A stretch of DNA of 64,000 nt from Shimazuella kribbensis DSM 45090 (GCF_000428065.1 NZ_ATZF01000017.1:20328-84327); one strand, 5' to 3'; numbered from the stretch's first letter, positions 26,964-36,191 are shown. Numbers and translations: made by a program. Notes: generated by a model not told the origin, from the letters alone.

Positions 26964-27515
26964 GTGAGTTCGGAAGAAAACCAATCGCTGATCTCCAAGG
27001 ATAAAAACCTCACCCCTTGGATTGTAACCATTACAATCGTATTGAACCTTGCGATTGTCTTGATTTTCTTTTTGCCAAAGTATCAAGGGTTTAACCACCT
27101 TGACCTTACTTTTTTGCCAATGATGAATGCGATATTTAATAGTTTTACCTTTCTCTTTTTACTAGTTGCTCTTTATTTTATTTTGAAGCGTAATGTTGTT
27201 TTGCATCGACGGTTTATTTATGCAGCATTTACATCTACCATGCTCTTTCTAGTTACCTATGTCTTTTATCATATCAATGCAGAAGGTACTTCGTATGGTG
27301 GAGAAGGGCCATTAAAGTATGTTTATTTCTTTATTCTTATTTCGCACATTGTATTAGCAGTACCAACAGTTTTGATCGCTTTGTTTACCGCTGTATTTGG
27401 ATTGCAAGGTAAATTAGATAGACACAGAAAAATAGCTCGATGGACGATGCCTATTTGGCTATATGTTAGTTTAACTGGTGTACTGGTTTATATTATGATC
27501 TCTCCGTATTATTGA
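26964..27515 (+). CDS. ctaM: CtaM-like DUF420 oxidase assembly protein
   Basis: 183 aa from a GTG at 26964, 8 bases after CGGAG. Four to five helices with conserved His in VVLHRRFIYAAF, FYHINAEGTSYGGEGPLKYVYFFILISHIVLA and GKLDRHRKIARWTMPIWLYVSLTGVLVYIM, the DUF420 pattern. CtaM is required to make active heme A-containing oxidase. It closes the cta block. Confidence 0.88.
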   Translation: MSSEENQSLISKDKNLTPWIVTITIVLNLAIVLIFFLPKYQGFNHLDLTFLPMMNAIFNSFTFLFLLVALYFILKRNVVLHRRFIYAAFTSTMLFLVTYVFYHINAEGTSYGGEGPLKYVYFFILISHIVLAVPTVLIALFTAVFGLQGKLDRHRKIARWTMPIWLYVSLTGVLVYIMISPYY

Positions 27516-27539
27516 ATTTAAATTTTTTTTGCTTAATGG

Positions 27540-27567
27540 AACACGTCCTAATTAGGGCGTGTTTTTT
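27540..27567 (+). terminator. Intrinsic terminator of the cta operon
   Basis: Stem AACACGTCCT/AGGGCGTGTT (10 bp, one T-G), loop AATT, then six T. Confidence 0.85.
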
Positions 27568-27682
27568 GATTTTTTTAAAGTTTGTTAAAGAATTTGACCT
27601 ACTGGACACTCTTTAAATACAATTATCTTTCTTTTTCAAGAGAAGATATTTGTAAATTTATTCTATGAATTTTATGGAGCGG

Positions 27683-28864
27683 TTACGCTACTTTATTTAG
27701 TTTTGATTTCATATTTGTCGAATGATATATGGATGCTCTCATTGCGATCGTTAAAAAACTGAGAACAAGGAATAGTATGCCAGACCAAACTACATACTGT
27801 GTCCCTAAATTTGAGATAAACATACCACCAATAAACGTTCCTACTGTAATACCTAAATTTGCAAAAGCTACAAACAAACCATTTGCAAAGTCAGGTGCTT
27901 CAGGTGCAGCAGAAGTAATCCAGTATTGGGAGATGTTGAGCCCTAAGGTGAAAAGAACACCCCAAACTGCGATCAAAATCATCATTGGGACTGGGAAATT
28001 CCCCAAGAAGTAAACAAGCAAGTAAATAGCTCCAAAAATAAATGGATAGACAAGCGCTGTTGGAATTGCCTTGTTACTTAGTGATCTGCCAGCCAACAAA
28101 TTTCCAATAATACCAGTTATACCAAACAGAACTAACATGAGGCTGATTTGTTTTCCTGTCATATGAGTGACTGCATCTAGGTATTCGGCAAAAAAACTAT
28201 AGACTGCATACATCGCTGAGTTAATCAAAACTACGGTCACAATACTAAGCCATACCAATGGTTTTTTCAGGATACTTAGTTGTTCTCCGTAAGAAAGTCT
28301 TTCTTTTACTGGCATGGATGGAACATAGATAAGAATAGCTAGAAAGGCAATGGCATTAACGATGGCAAAAAACCACATCGATCCTTCAAGCGAAACCACA
28401 TCAGCAATAAAAGAGGTGATAGGTGTACCGATTACCATCCCTGCAGTAACGCCCATAAATACCTTAGCATTTACTTTTGCGACTTGTTCTTTGCTGACAG
28501 TATTAGCAGCTGCTACAAAAGCCACTGCGAAAAAAACTGGATGCAGGAAGGCAGGTATGATTCTTGCGATTAAGAGTATTGTAAAATCAGTGGCAAAAAC
28601 GGAAATCACATTGGTGATGACAAAAATGCCAATGACCAAAAGCATCGCTGTCTTGCGGTTTATTCCTGAGAATAATAAAGGCATAATGGGCCCTGCAACC
28701 GCCACCGCTAATGCAAAAAGACTAACAAGTAATCCAGCCTGGGATGCACTAATGTTGAATTGTTCCGCAATTTGCGGCAAAATTCCTATAACACCCATTT
28801 CCGTATTGATAATCCCAAAAACTCCAAATGCAAGAATATAAATGATTAATGTTTTGTGTTTCAT
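27683..28864 (-). CDS. MFS (DHA1-type) efflux transporter
   Basis: 393 aa, twelve predicted helices. The N-terminal half has FGIINTEMGVIGILPQIAEQF and ISASQAGLLVSLFALAVAVAGP, typical of the AraJ/NepI/chloramphenicol-exporter branch, with an IARIIPAFLHPVFFAVAFV helix 4. Likely a drug or metabolite exporter. AGGAG precedes the ATG. Upstream lie a promoter with two operators and a 13-codon frame, but no regulator gene is found beside it. Confidence 0.9.
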   Translation of the reverse strand: MKHKTLIIYILAFGVFGIINTEMGVIGILPQIAEQFNISASQAGLLVSLFALAVAVAGPIMPLLFSGINRKTAMLLVIGIFVITNVISVFATDFTILLIARIIPAFLHPVFFAVAFVAAANTVSKEQVAKVNAKVFMGVTAGMVIGTPITSFIADVVSLEGSMWFFAIVNAIAFLAILIYVPSMPVKERLSYGEQLSILKKPLVWLSIVTVVLINSAMYAVYSFFAEYLDAVTHMTGKQISLMLVLFGITGIIGNLLAGRSLSNKAIPTALVYPFIFGAIYLLVYFLGNFPVPMMILIAVWGVLFTLGLNISQYWITSAAPEAPDFANGLFVAFANLGITVGTFIGGMFISNLGTQYVVWSGILFLVLSFLTIAMRASIYHSTNMKSKLNKVA

Positions 28865-28998
28865 CTCTTTTTTCTCCTAATATTTTTATTTTAGAATCTC
28901 TTGTTACAGATGACTTGAAGACAACCAATAAGTAATATGAACGAAAATGATAACAATGCTTTATTCGTGATTTTTAGTAGTTTGAAAGATAATAATGA

Positions 28999-29040
28999 CT
29001 AGGGTTCTTTCCGTGCTATGGCATCAGTATGGTGTGTCAT
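28999..29040 (-). CDS. 13-codon leader or truncated regulator start
   Basis: On the minus strand, an ATG with a GAGAGG site 8 bases upstream opens a frame of MTHHTDAIARKEP then TAG. It lies between the promoter at 29095-29124 and the MFS gene. It could be a leader peptide or the stump of a lost regulator gene. Confidence 0.3.
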   Translation of the reverse strand: MTHHTDAIARKEP

Positions 29041-29069
29041 ATAGAAGGCCTCTCATTCCAATTATTTAA

Positions 29070-29089
29070 TGTACTAGTTTTTTAGTACA
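29070..29089 (-). promoter_or_regulatory. Operator 1 (TGTACTA-N6-TAGTACA)
   Basis: A perfect 7-bp inverted repeat with six-base spacer that overlaps the expected transcription start of the promoter at 29095-29124. The TACTA/TAGTA halves resemble sites of HxlR/DUF24 (YodB-like) or MarR regulators. Confidence 0.65.
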
Positions 29090-29094
29090 AAAGC

Positions 29095-29124
29095 ATAATA
29101 ACATGTGCTGAGGTTGGAAGTCAA
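29095..29124 (-). promoter_or_regulatory. Promoter for the MFS exporter
   Basis: On the minus strand: TTGACT (29124-29119), an 18-base spacer and TATTAT (29100-29095). It is bracketed by the two operators. Confidence 0.65.
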
Positions 29125-29134
29125 CATTTTTTAA

Positions 29135-29154
29135 AATACTAGATTATTAGTATT
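29135..29154 (-). promoter_or_regulatory. Operator 2 (AATACTA-N6-TAGTATT)
   Basis: A perfect 7-bp inverted repeat of the same architecture as operator 1, centred 65 bases from it and just upstream of the -35 box. Confidence 0.65.
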
Positions 29155-29159
29155 TCAGG

Positions 29160-29469
29160 CATTCGCTGTTATTCATTTATGTAATACGTGGATCAGTTGT
29201 ATTAACAGTTGGTATATCTTCATGTAAAGACGAACAGCTCTCCAATGAGTATGGAGAGCTGTTTTGGTATAGATTGATTATGTAAATAATTACACTAATC
29301 AGTTGAATCCATCTGAGTTTATCATTCTGTGCCAAGAATGGGCGTTTGGTGGAAAGGGATACATATTTTTGACAAGTCAAACAAGTTTTTGTATGTAACC
29401 AATCTATAAAATTGATGTGAGTTTGCAATCATTACGGTTGTTTTAGTTTCTATTATGATTTCTCCATAG
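29160..29469 (+). pseudogene. Eroded copy of the ctaF and ctaM 3' ends
   Basis: From 29199 the text follows the end of ctaF (GTTGGTATA..T..ATGTAAAGA.GAACAGCTCTCC), including its terminator (here a perfect 11-bp stem, 29233-29263). Near 29432-29469 the frame TVVLVSIMISP-stop matches the TGVLVYIMISP end of ctaM. Most of ctaM between them is missing. This looks like a decayed partial duplication of the cta 3' region, in the same orientation, on the far side of the MFS gene. Confidence 0.55.
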
Positions 29470-29472
29470 TCG

Positions 29473-29528
29473 ATTAGCATAAGACAAGCATCCAGACCGA
29501 ATAAAACGAATGTTTGTCTTATGCTAAT
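29473..29528. repeat. 19-bp inverted repeat (56-base palindrome)
   Basis: Arms 29473-29491 and 29510-29528 pair over 19 bp with one G-T, around an 18-base loop. It lies right after the stop of the minus-strand gene at 29533 but has no T tail, so a terminator role is uncertain. It may be a relic of a mobile element. Confidence 0.65.
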
Positions 29529-29532
29529 TAAG

Positions 29533-29838
29533 CTACGATATAAAGGTTAATACTCCATACAGTACAGAGATAAAACAGAAGAGACAAAGCGTAAGAAATA
29601 TTACAGATGACCAAATACTATCCTTTGTAGCGGAATAGAGGATCTCTGTGTGGTTATCATTATCAATTTTTACTTTTTGAAAAAGGATAAATGCGTCTTG
29701 CTCTTGTTGCAAACGAAGGCTAAATTGTCCGCCTTCTTCATGGAGTTTTTCTAATTCTTGTAACGTATATGCTAAATCATCTTTGCTGAGGTGTAGGGTA
29801 ATGTGTTTATTCGATTGGATTATTTTTGATTTGACCAT
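29533..29838 (-). CDS. Small membrane protein, unknown (cluster gene 3)
   Basis: 101 aa from the ATG at 29838, which has an AGAGGAG site. Residues 10-70 form a soluble domain (ITLHLSKDDLAYTLQELEKL followed by FSLRLQQEQDAFILF), and the C-terminal 25 residues are one membrane helix. The soluble part resembles VVQLTEEELISFWSTLEEL in the upstream neighbour. Together with the next two genes it forms a minus-strand operon of unknown function. Confidence 0.6.
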   Translation of the reverse strand: MVKSKIIQSNKHITLHLSKDDLAYTLQELEKLHEEGGQFSLRLQQEQDAFILFQKVKIDNDNHTEILYSATKDSIWSSVIFLTLCLFCFISVLYGVLTFIS

Positions 29839-29849
29839 GTTTCTCCTCT

Positions 29850-30443
29850 TTATGCAAAAGTCATGTGACTCCAAATTTCAGTAATTACCAAGTAAACTCC
29901 TATCAAAGTACCAAATAGAAATAATAGAAAGATAAAGTTCTGTCCCCATCTTTTGAGTTTCTTGCTTTCTCCACCAATTAAATGGACGGTTAGTCGATGA
30001 TGTTCAGAGGAAATGAAATCGAACGATACTGTTTCTTCTAGATTGTTGTCTAATTCCTCAAGGGTGCTCCAAAAACTAATTAATTCTTCTTCCGTTAATT
30101 GAACAACGTACTGTTTTCCCATGGATGGATCTTTGATGTTTATTTTACTATGCTCTAAAAAAATTTGGTTTGTGTCTAATTGTAAGGATTTTTCATTTGG
30201 TTTTAGAAAATCAAAGAAGGCTAGTTCCCATTTAAAAATGGAAAAAAACCATCCACTTAGACTTATTGCCAAGATGAAGGAGATAATCATTGGAACATAA
30301 GAATCAATGGTATAAATAATACCAGATGGAATAACATACTTTTGCTGGATTATGTTCCATAAAGCCTGCATGATAAACTTGTCGATACACTTATAAAGGA
30401 AAAATACAGCAAAGATAAAGAATAAATGACGAAAATACTTCAT
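29850..30443 (-). CDS. Membrane protein, unknown (cluster gene 2)
   Basis: 197 aa from the ATG at 30443, 7 bases after GGAGG. Two N-terminal helices, a central soluble domain (about 85-160) with LTEEELISFWSTLEELDNN, and a C-terminal helix. The neighbour's start lies 11 bases beyond its stop, so they are co-transcribed. No catalytic motif or known family is recognised. Confidence 0.6.
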   Translation of the reverse strand: MKYFRHLFFIFAVFFLYKCIDKFIMQALWNIIQQKYVIPSGIIYTIDSYVPMIISFILAISLSGWFFSIFKWELAFFDFLKPNEKSLQLDTNQIFLEHSKINIKDPSMGKQYVVQLTEEELISFWSTLEELDNNLEETVSFDFISSEHHRLTVHLIGGESKKLKRWGQNFIFLLFLFGTLIGVYLVITEIWSHMTFA

Positions 30444-30470
30444 TTTCATTCCTCCATACAAAACAGTATT

Positions 30471-30995
30471 CTAACCTGTATGGGCTTGTTTCTTTAGGAG
30501 GATTTCCTCTGATGAATAGCCTACAGTTGTCATCATAAAAAGTGTAGCACAGACAAGTGTTGGTTTTGGATACTTGCGTAAACTTTTATCGGAAATTTGG
30601 TATGTTAATAGGTTACACCAATCTTCATGATCAATCATATATTCGGTATAAAAATCACCATCTTCTTTAGCAAAAACGTCAATAAATCCGCTCTCTTCAT
30701 TGATATGAAAATATAAACGGAATGATTTTTTTATTGATTTGTGAGGTGATAGTTGAATGATTTCTTCATATGCTTTTTTTAGATTGATCAAGTCACGTTG
30801 TTTCTCTAACTGCAAACGAATGAATTCATTTTCAACTTCACTCCAATTCATTTCGGAGATGCAATCAGTTAGTAGAACAGGTATAGAAGGTGTAGGGATG
30901 TCATCATCTTTGGGTTGGTTAGTTGGCTTTTTCGATATGATCGATAAGAATAGTAAAAAGATAACAAGGCTCATTGTGCCTAAAACAACGTACAC
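30471..30995 (-). CDS. Membrane-anchored protein, unknown (cluster gene 1)
   Basis: 174 aa from a GTG at 30995, chosen because AAGGGGG lies 9 bases upstream; an ATG at 31043 has no site. One N-terminal helix, then a polar linker (KKPTNQPKDDDIPTP), then a soluble domain with KKAYEEIIQL and FRLYFHINEESGFIDVFAKED. It is the first gene of a three-gene unit. Function unknown. Confidence 0.6.
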   Translation of the reverse strand: MYVVLGTMSLVIFLLFLSIISKKPTNQPKDDDIPTPSIPVLLTDCISEMNWSEVENEFIRLQLEKQRDLINLKKAYEEIIQLSPHKSIKKSFRLYFHINEESGFIDVFAKEDGDFYTEYMIDHEDWCNLLTYQISDKSLRKYPKPTLVCATLFMMTTVGYSSEEILLKKQAHTG

Positions 30996-31331
30996 GTGAG
31001 AAAACCCCCTTATAAAATTAGTATAACCTATACATAATAGCATAACTATTATGTGTTTTTTGGTGAAAGAAAGACAGATATCCGATAATATGCTACCGCA
31101 GATACACTTTTTTTATTTTATTCGAATGAAGTTGAATGCATTATTATAATAATTTATAATATAAATAACATAATATTAATTCTGAAAAATAATTCTTTCT
31201 ACGATATGATCAAAAACTCCAATCTGTCCTCTCTTTTTCTACCATATTTGCTACTTCTTCTATACAATCAAGCAGATACATACTAGAGTATAAAATCAAT
31301 CTATATTTTTGAGGAGGTATGTTTTCGATAC
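30996..31331. other. Divergent region before the polyketide cluster
   Basis: About 335 AT-rich bases holding the promoters of the minus-strand cluster and the plus-strand FAAL gene. I could not assign a convincing -35/-10 pair. An AGGAGGT lies 13 bases before the FAAL ATG. Confidence 0.4.
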
Positions 31332-33059
31332 ATGGGTAAGTTAAAAACGTGGATAGAATTGATACAAGAGCAGGCAGCCATTCACCCCAATCGAACGATT
31401 TTCACATTTTTAAAAGATATTGGTGGTGGTGATTCACGACTTACCTTTCGAGAATTAGAGCAGAAGATGAGTTCAATAGGAACTCATTTGGCACAGGGTG
31501 GTGCTACAGGAGAAAGAGTACTTATTCTCTTAGAACCTAGTATGAACTATATCCTGTCTTTTTTAGGTTGCCTATATGCCAAAGCAATTGCAGTCCCTGC
31601 ATATCCACCTAATATGAAAAAACAATATGGGAGATTGCTAAGTGTCATTCTAGATGCAAAAGCAAAGTATGCAATAACAAGTAGAAAAATCTATGATAAA
31701 CTGAAAGATTGGATAAAAGAAGATACTCCAGAATTAAATTGGATTTTAATAGAAGAGATACCTCAACAACTCACCGCAATACAGACATTGGATTGGAAAG
31801 CAGAAGATATCGCTTTTCTCCAATATACCTCAGGATCAACTGGAAATCCGAAAGGCGTGATCCTAAATCACTCCCACTTAATCGAAAATGGTTATCGAAT
31901 GATAGAACGTTGGAGTATTCATGAACAAGCGAAAATGGTTAGCTGGCTTCCCCCATATCATGATATGGGACTGATTGGGACAATATTGACACCAATCTTA
32001 GCAGGAACGGAAGCTATCATGATGACTCCCTTTCATTTTGTACAACGTCCGATACGTTGGTTGCAGGCATTATCTGATAATCAAGCAGAAATATCGATAT
32101 CCCCAAATTTTGGTTTTGATCTTTGCGTGGATAAGATAAAGGAAGAAAAACGAGATCAGTTAGATCTCTCCCATTGGCGTGTGGCGGTCAATGGCTCTGA
32201 GCCAATAAGACCTGCTACTTTACGAAAATTTGCTACGTATTTTGCTCCAGTAGGATTAAAAGCGGAGACACTATACCCAGGCTACGGCATTGCGGAGATG
32301 ACGCTAATGGTTTCAGGGGGGGATTGGAAAAAGAAACCTGTTTTTCAGCATTTCGATGCAACATTGTTAGAAGAAGGAGAAGCGAAAGTAGTAGAACCTA
32401 CCTCTCCTAATGCAAGGGAGCTGGTTGGAAATGGACAAAGTGTTTATGGGCATGATGTTATCATTGTAGATCCAGATACACATTTGCAGCTTCCAGATGG
32501 GCGTGTGGGAGAAGTGTGGATGCGTGGTCCTTGTGTTTCCCTAGGTTATTGGCAAAATGAAGAAGCTACAAAACAAGCATTTGGAGCATATAGAAAAGAC
32601 ACTGGAGAAGGACCATATCTACGATCGGGTGATCAAGGATTTTATTGGGATGGAGAATTATATATTAACGCTCGACTCAAGGATTTGATAATTATCAATG
32701 GACGCAATTTTGCTCCATCTGATATGGAATGGGAAATTGAGCAAGCACATGATGGTATTCGAAAAAACGCAATTGCTGCATTTTCCATTGATGATGAAAG
32801 GGGAGAACGATTAATCATTGTATCAGAACTTGAAAATCGACTGTTAAAAAAAGAAGTAGATGCTCCCCAAATGCTGAAAAATGTCATTCGAACTTCCATT
32901 TCCCAAGCCTATGATATCCCTGTTTTTGAAATTGTTTTTATAAAAAGGGGTACCATCTTAAAAACATCAAGTGGAAAGATTCAGCGACAAGCAATCAAGA
33001 AAGCCTATCTGAAAGGCCAGTTAGAGAGGCTAGAGGATGGCAAACATGACAAAAGATAA
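31332..33059 (+). CDS. Fatty acyl-AMP ligase (FAAL)
   Basis: 575 aa, adenylate-forming enzyme. It activates a fatty acid as acyl-AMP and passes it to an acyl carrier protein instead of CoA. The P-loop is AFLQYTSGSTGNPKGVIL (about 163-180). Also seen are MVSWLPPYHDMGLIG, SPNFGFDLC, YGIAEMTLMVSGG, LRSGDQGF and a final TSSGKIQRQ with the catalytic Lys region. The YHDMGLIG and NFGF text and length are those of the FAAL branch rather than acyl-CoA ligases. It overlaps the PKS start by 23 bases, whose first domain is a carrier protein, its likely acceptor. Confidence 0.92.
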   Translation: MGKLKTWIELIQEQAAIHPNRTIFTFLKDIGGGDSRLTFRELEQKMSSIGTHLAQGGATGERVLILLEPSMNYILSFLGCLYAKAIAVPAYPPNMKKQYGRLLSVILDAKAKYAITSRKIYDKLKDWIKEDTPELNWILIEEIPQQLTAIQTLDWKAEDIAFLQYTSGSTGNPKGVILNHSHLIENGYRMIERWSIHEQAKMVSWLPPYHDMGLIGTILTPILAGTEAIMMTPFHFVQRPIRWLQALSDNQAEISISPNFGFDLCVDKIKEEKRDQLDLSHWRVAVNGSEPIRPATLRKFATYFAPVGLKAETLYPGYGIAEMTLMVSGGDWKKKPVFQHFDATLLEEGEAKVVEPTSPNARELVGNGQSVYGHDVIIVDPDTHLQLPDGRVGEVWMRGPCVSLGYWQNEEATKQAFGAYRKDTGEGPYLRSGDQGFYWDGELYINARLKDLIIINGRNFAPSDMEWEIEQAHDGIRKNAIAAFSIDDERGERLIIVSELENRLLKKEVDAPQMLKNVIRTSISQAYDIPVFEIVFIKRGTILKTSSGKIQRQAIKKAYLKGQLERLEDGKHDKR

Positions 33060-36000
33060 ATTAATACAGTGGTTAAGAAGTCGTGTCGCGGATAGTCTAT
33101 ATCTTTCTCCTGATGAAATTAAGATTGATGAACCTTTGGAACATTACGGCTTGGGTTCGAAGGAAAATGTGATGATTTCTGGGGATTTGGAAGAGCTTTT
33201 AGATCGTGATTTAGCCCATACCATTCTTTGGGATTTCCCAACGATTGAGGCGCTTGCCACTTATCTTGTTGAAGAAAAAGTCGATGATCGAATGGTTTCA
33301 TCAAACTTCCAGGCAAATGAGCCAATAGCTTTGATAGGGATAGGATGTCAGTTTCCAGGAGCAAACTCTCCTGAACAGTTTTGGGAATTGCTTATACAAG
33401 GAAAAGATCAAATTTCAGTTGTTCCTGAAGCTAGATGGGCATCTACTCCAAAAGAGATAGCCCATATTCGTTATGGTGGCTTTTTATCACAAGTAGATCA
33501 ATTTGATCCTGCATTTTTTGGTATTTCACCAAGAGAGGCGGAGATGATGGATCCCCAACAGAGGCTGCTTTTAGAAGTAACATGGGAAGCAATGGAAGAT
33601 GCAGGATTGAGGATGGAACAGTTAAAAGGAACAGATACTGCTGTATTTATGGGAGTATCGGCTTCGGAGTATGCTAGTTTATTAGAGAAAGAAAACGATT
33701 TTTACTATTTGACGGGAAATTCATTTAGTATTGTAGCCAATCGTATCTCTTACTTTATGGATTGGTATGGACCAAGCATGGCAATTGATACAGCCTGCTC
33801 CTCTTCTCTGGTTGCGCTGGATTTGGCTTGTCAAAGTATACGAAATGGTCAATCATCGTTGGCGTTTGTCGGTGGTGTCCATTTGCTTTTAAGACCAAGT
33901 AATTCCATTCGTTTTGCAGCAGGCGGAATTTTGGCTTCTGATGGTAAATGCAAGACATTTGATGCTTTAGCAGATGGATATGTGCGAGGAGAGGGTGCAG
34001 GTGTAGTCGTATTAAAACCTCTGTCTCAAGCACGGGCAGATGGGGATAAGGTTTACGCTGTCATACATGGTTCTTCGGTAAACCAAGATGGGAAGAGCAA
34101 CGGGTTAACAGCTCCTAATGTCCATGCGCAAAAAGCCTTGTTGCAAGGAACAACACGCATAGCTGGTATACAACCCTCTGATATTTTCTATGTAGAAGCT
34201 CATGGAACAGGAACACCCCTTGGAGATCCAATTGAAGTCAGAGCATTAGCAGAAGTATATGCACAGGAAAGAAGCAATCCCTTATACCTTGGATCAGTAA
34301 AAACAAATATAGGTCATCTTGAGGCAGCAGCAGGAGTGGCAGGGTTAATTAAAACGGCTCTATCGCTCTACCATAAATCTATTCCACCAAACTTACATTT
34401 TCAACAATGGAATCCTCAAATACCAGCAGATAAGTACAACTTAGAAGTAGTTAAGAAAGTCATGGATATTCCCCAACATGCTTATTTAGGCGTGAGTTCA
34501 TTTGGGTTTGGCGGTACAAACGCTCATGTCATATTAGGAGAAGCACCTTCACCTACAAGGCACAGAAAAGTAGGAAGAAAAGATCATGACTATGTATTAC
34601 TGCCTGTATCTGCAAAAAGCAAAAAATCTTTGCTAAATCAAGTAAAACAGTACAAACATTATATCGAGCGAGATTCGTCCGTTTCCCTTGCTAGTTTTGC
34701 AACAAGTGCATGGAACAAAAGAGATCATCATGAGGAGCGATTGATGATCATTGCCAAAGGAAAAGAAGAAGCTTTGGATTTACTAGCTTCAATGGAAAAA
34801 AACGAGCGAAAAGAGCAACTGTTTTTATCAGGAGATATTCATCAAAACGAAGTGGTTTTTGTATGTTCAGGTCAAGGACCGAAATGGTCCATTAGTAAAG
34901 AATTATTTGAGAATGAATCTGCTTTTCGAAAAGCGATCCTAGCCATCGATAAGGAGTTACCTGATGATATACCGTGGTCATTAGCCGATAAAATGACAAA
35001 GCTAACAGCTGATACAACGTTATCGATTATGGAACAACAAATCCTCTACTTTTCCGTGCAAGTAGCACTTGCGAAGTTATGGATATCATGGGGAATTCAG
35101 CCATCCGCTATCATCGGACATAGTCTTGGAGAAGTGGCTGCTGCTTACTTAGCAGAAGCATTGACTTTACCAGAAGCTATTGCTGTTGTGATCTATCGCA
35201 GTCAATGTGCAGAAAAATTGATAGACAAAGGGCAACTGTTGGTTATACAAACCAATCGAGAAACAGCCGAACAACTATGTAACCAAGTGAATCAACGTGT
35301 AGCAATTGCAGTGTATAATAGCCCAACTAGCCATGTTTTATCGGGAGAGACCTCAATCCTCGAAGATATAAAAGGGAAATTGGAAGAGCAAGGGATATAT
35401 GCAAAATTTGTTGCGTCCACTTCCTATCCATCTCATAGTTTTTATATGAATGAAATTAGAGAAGAGTTAGCTCAACACTTACGTTTTTTACAACCAAAAG
35501 AAACCTCTATCCCTTTTATTTCAACAGTCACGGGCGATTATCTTGATGGTAAAATGCTAGATGCAAAATATTGGTGTGATAATATTTGTCTTCCTGTTCA
35601 ATTCCAGCAAGCGATATCCCAGTTGGTTTTAAATGACAAAAAGCTCTTTTTAGAAATATCACCACACCCAATATTAGAAACACCATTGATGGAATGCTCT
35701 TTTTTATTACAAACAGAAATCAAGGTTCTTTCTTCGTTAGAAAGAGATCAAAATAGCTATGTACAGCTCTTGTCTTCCCTTGCTGCATTGTATTGTAGTG
35801 GAATTTTATTTGATTGGAATGCTGTGATGGGGGAGGATAATACAGAAGTATCTTTACCTACGTACTCATGGAATCATCAAAGGTATTGGATAGACTCATC
35901 AGGGAAAGGAAAAGAAGAGGTGGTATCTGATGTGAGCATAGAATGGAATAATAAATCCAAAAATATAGATGGGTATATGATAGATCTGATCAGTTTGGCT

Positions 36001-36189
36001 CTAAAAATTCCACCTGAGCACATTCCTATGAATAAACCGATTATTCATTTAGGATTGGATTCCATTATGGCAATGCGATTAAAAAGTAGAGTGGAAAAAG
36101 ATTTAGCAGTGCAAATTTCTATTGTTCCTATTTTGCAAGGTTGTTCCGTAGAAGAACTTATTCAGATGCTTCCAGAAAGGGAGGGATAG
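33037..36189 (+). CDS. Type I polyketide synthase, ACP-KS-AT-ACP
   Basis: 1050 aa. Domains in order: ACP1 (about 5-80, Ser41 in GLGSK), KS (about 95-520, Cys254 in DTACSSSL, His389 in VEAHGTGTPLGDP, His427 in TNIGHLEAA), AT (about 605-890, Ser696 in GHSLGE), ACP2 (about 980-1045, Ser1009 in GLDSIMA). No ketoreductase, dehydratase, enoylreductase or terminal thioesterase is seen. The AT has SYPSH in place of the usual HAFH or YASH motif, so the extender unit is unclear. With FAAL loading ACP1, one round would give a beta-ketoacyl-ACP2. Confidence 0.92.
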   Translation: MANMTKDKLIQWLRSRVADSLYLSPDEIKIDEPLEHYGLGSKENVMISGDLEELLDRDLAHTILWDFPTIEALATYLVEEKVDDRMVSSNFQANEPIALIGIGCQFPGANSPEQFWELLIQGKDQISVVPEARWASTPKEIAHIRYGGFLSQVDQFDPAFFGISPREAEMMDPQQRLLLEVTWEAMEDAGLRMEQLKGTDTAVFMGVSASEYASLLEKENDFYYLTGNSFSIVANRISYFMDWYGPSMAIDTACSSSLVALDLACQSIRNGQSSLAFVGGVHLLLRPSNSIRFAAGGILASDGKCKTFDALADGYVRGEGAGVVVLKPLSQARADGDKVYAVIHGSSVNQDGKSNGLTAPNVHAQKALLQGTTRIAGIQPSDIFYVEAHGTGTPLGDPIEVRALAEVYAQERSNPLYLGSVKTNIGHLEAAAGVAGLIKTALSLYHKSIPPNLHFQQWNPQIPADKYNLEVVKKVMDIPQHAYLGVSSFGFGGTNAHVILGEAPSPTRHRKVGRKDHDYVLLPVSAKSKKSLLNQVKQYKHYIERDSSVSLASFATSAWNKRDHHEERLMIIAKGKEEALDLLASMEKNERKEQLFLSGDIHQNEVVFVCSGQGPKWSISKELFENESAFRKAILAIDKELPDDIPWSLADKMTKLTADTTLSIMEQQILYFSVQVALAKLWISWGIQPSAIIGHSLGEVAAAYLAEALTLPEAIAVVIYRSQCAEKLIDKGQLLVIQTNRETAEQLCNQVNQRVAIAVYNSPTSHVLSGETSILEDIKGKLEEQGIYAKFVASTSYPSHSFYMNEIREELAQHLRFLQPKETSIPFISTVTGDYLDGKMLDAKYWCDNICLPVQFQQAISQLVLNDKKLFLEISPHPILETPLMECSFLLQTEIKVLSSLERDQNSYVQLLSSLAALYCSGILFDWNAVMGEDNTEVSLPTYSWNHQRYWIDSSGKGKEEVVSDVSIEWNNKSKNIDGYMIDLISLALKIPPEHIPMNKPIIHLGLDSIMAMRLKSRVEKDLAVQISIVPILQGCSVEELIQMLPEREG

Positions 36190-36191
36190 TT

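Noticed and set aside
28350..28841. A 163-codon plus-strand frame within the MFS gene
   Set aside because: Antisense shadow of the membrane protein, with no ribosome site and poor amino acid pattern.
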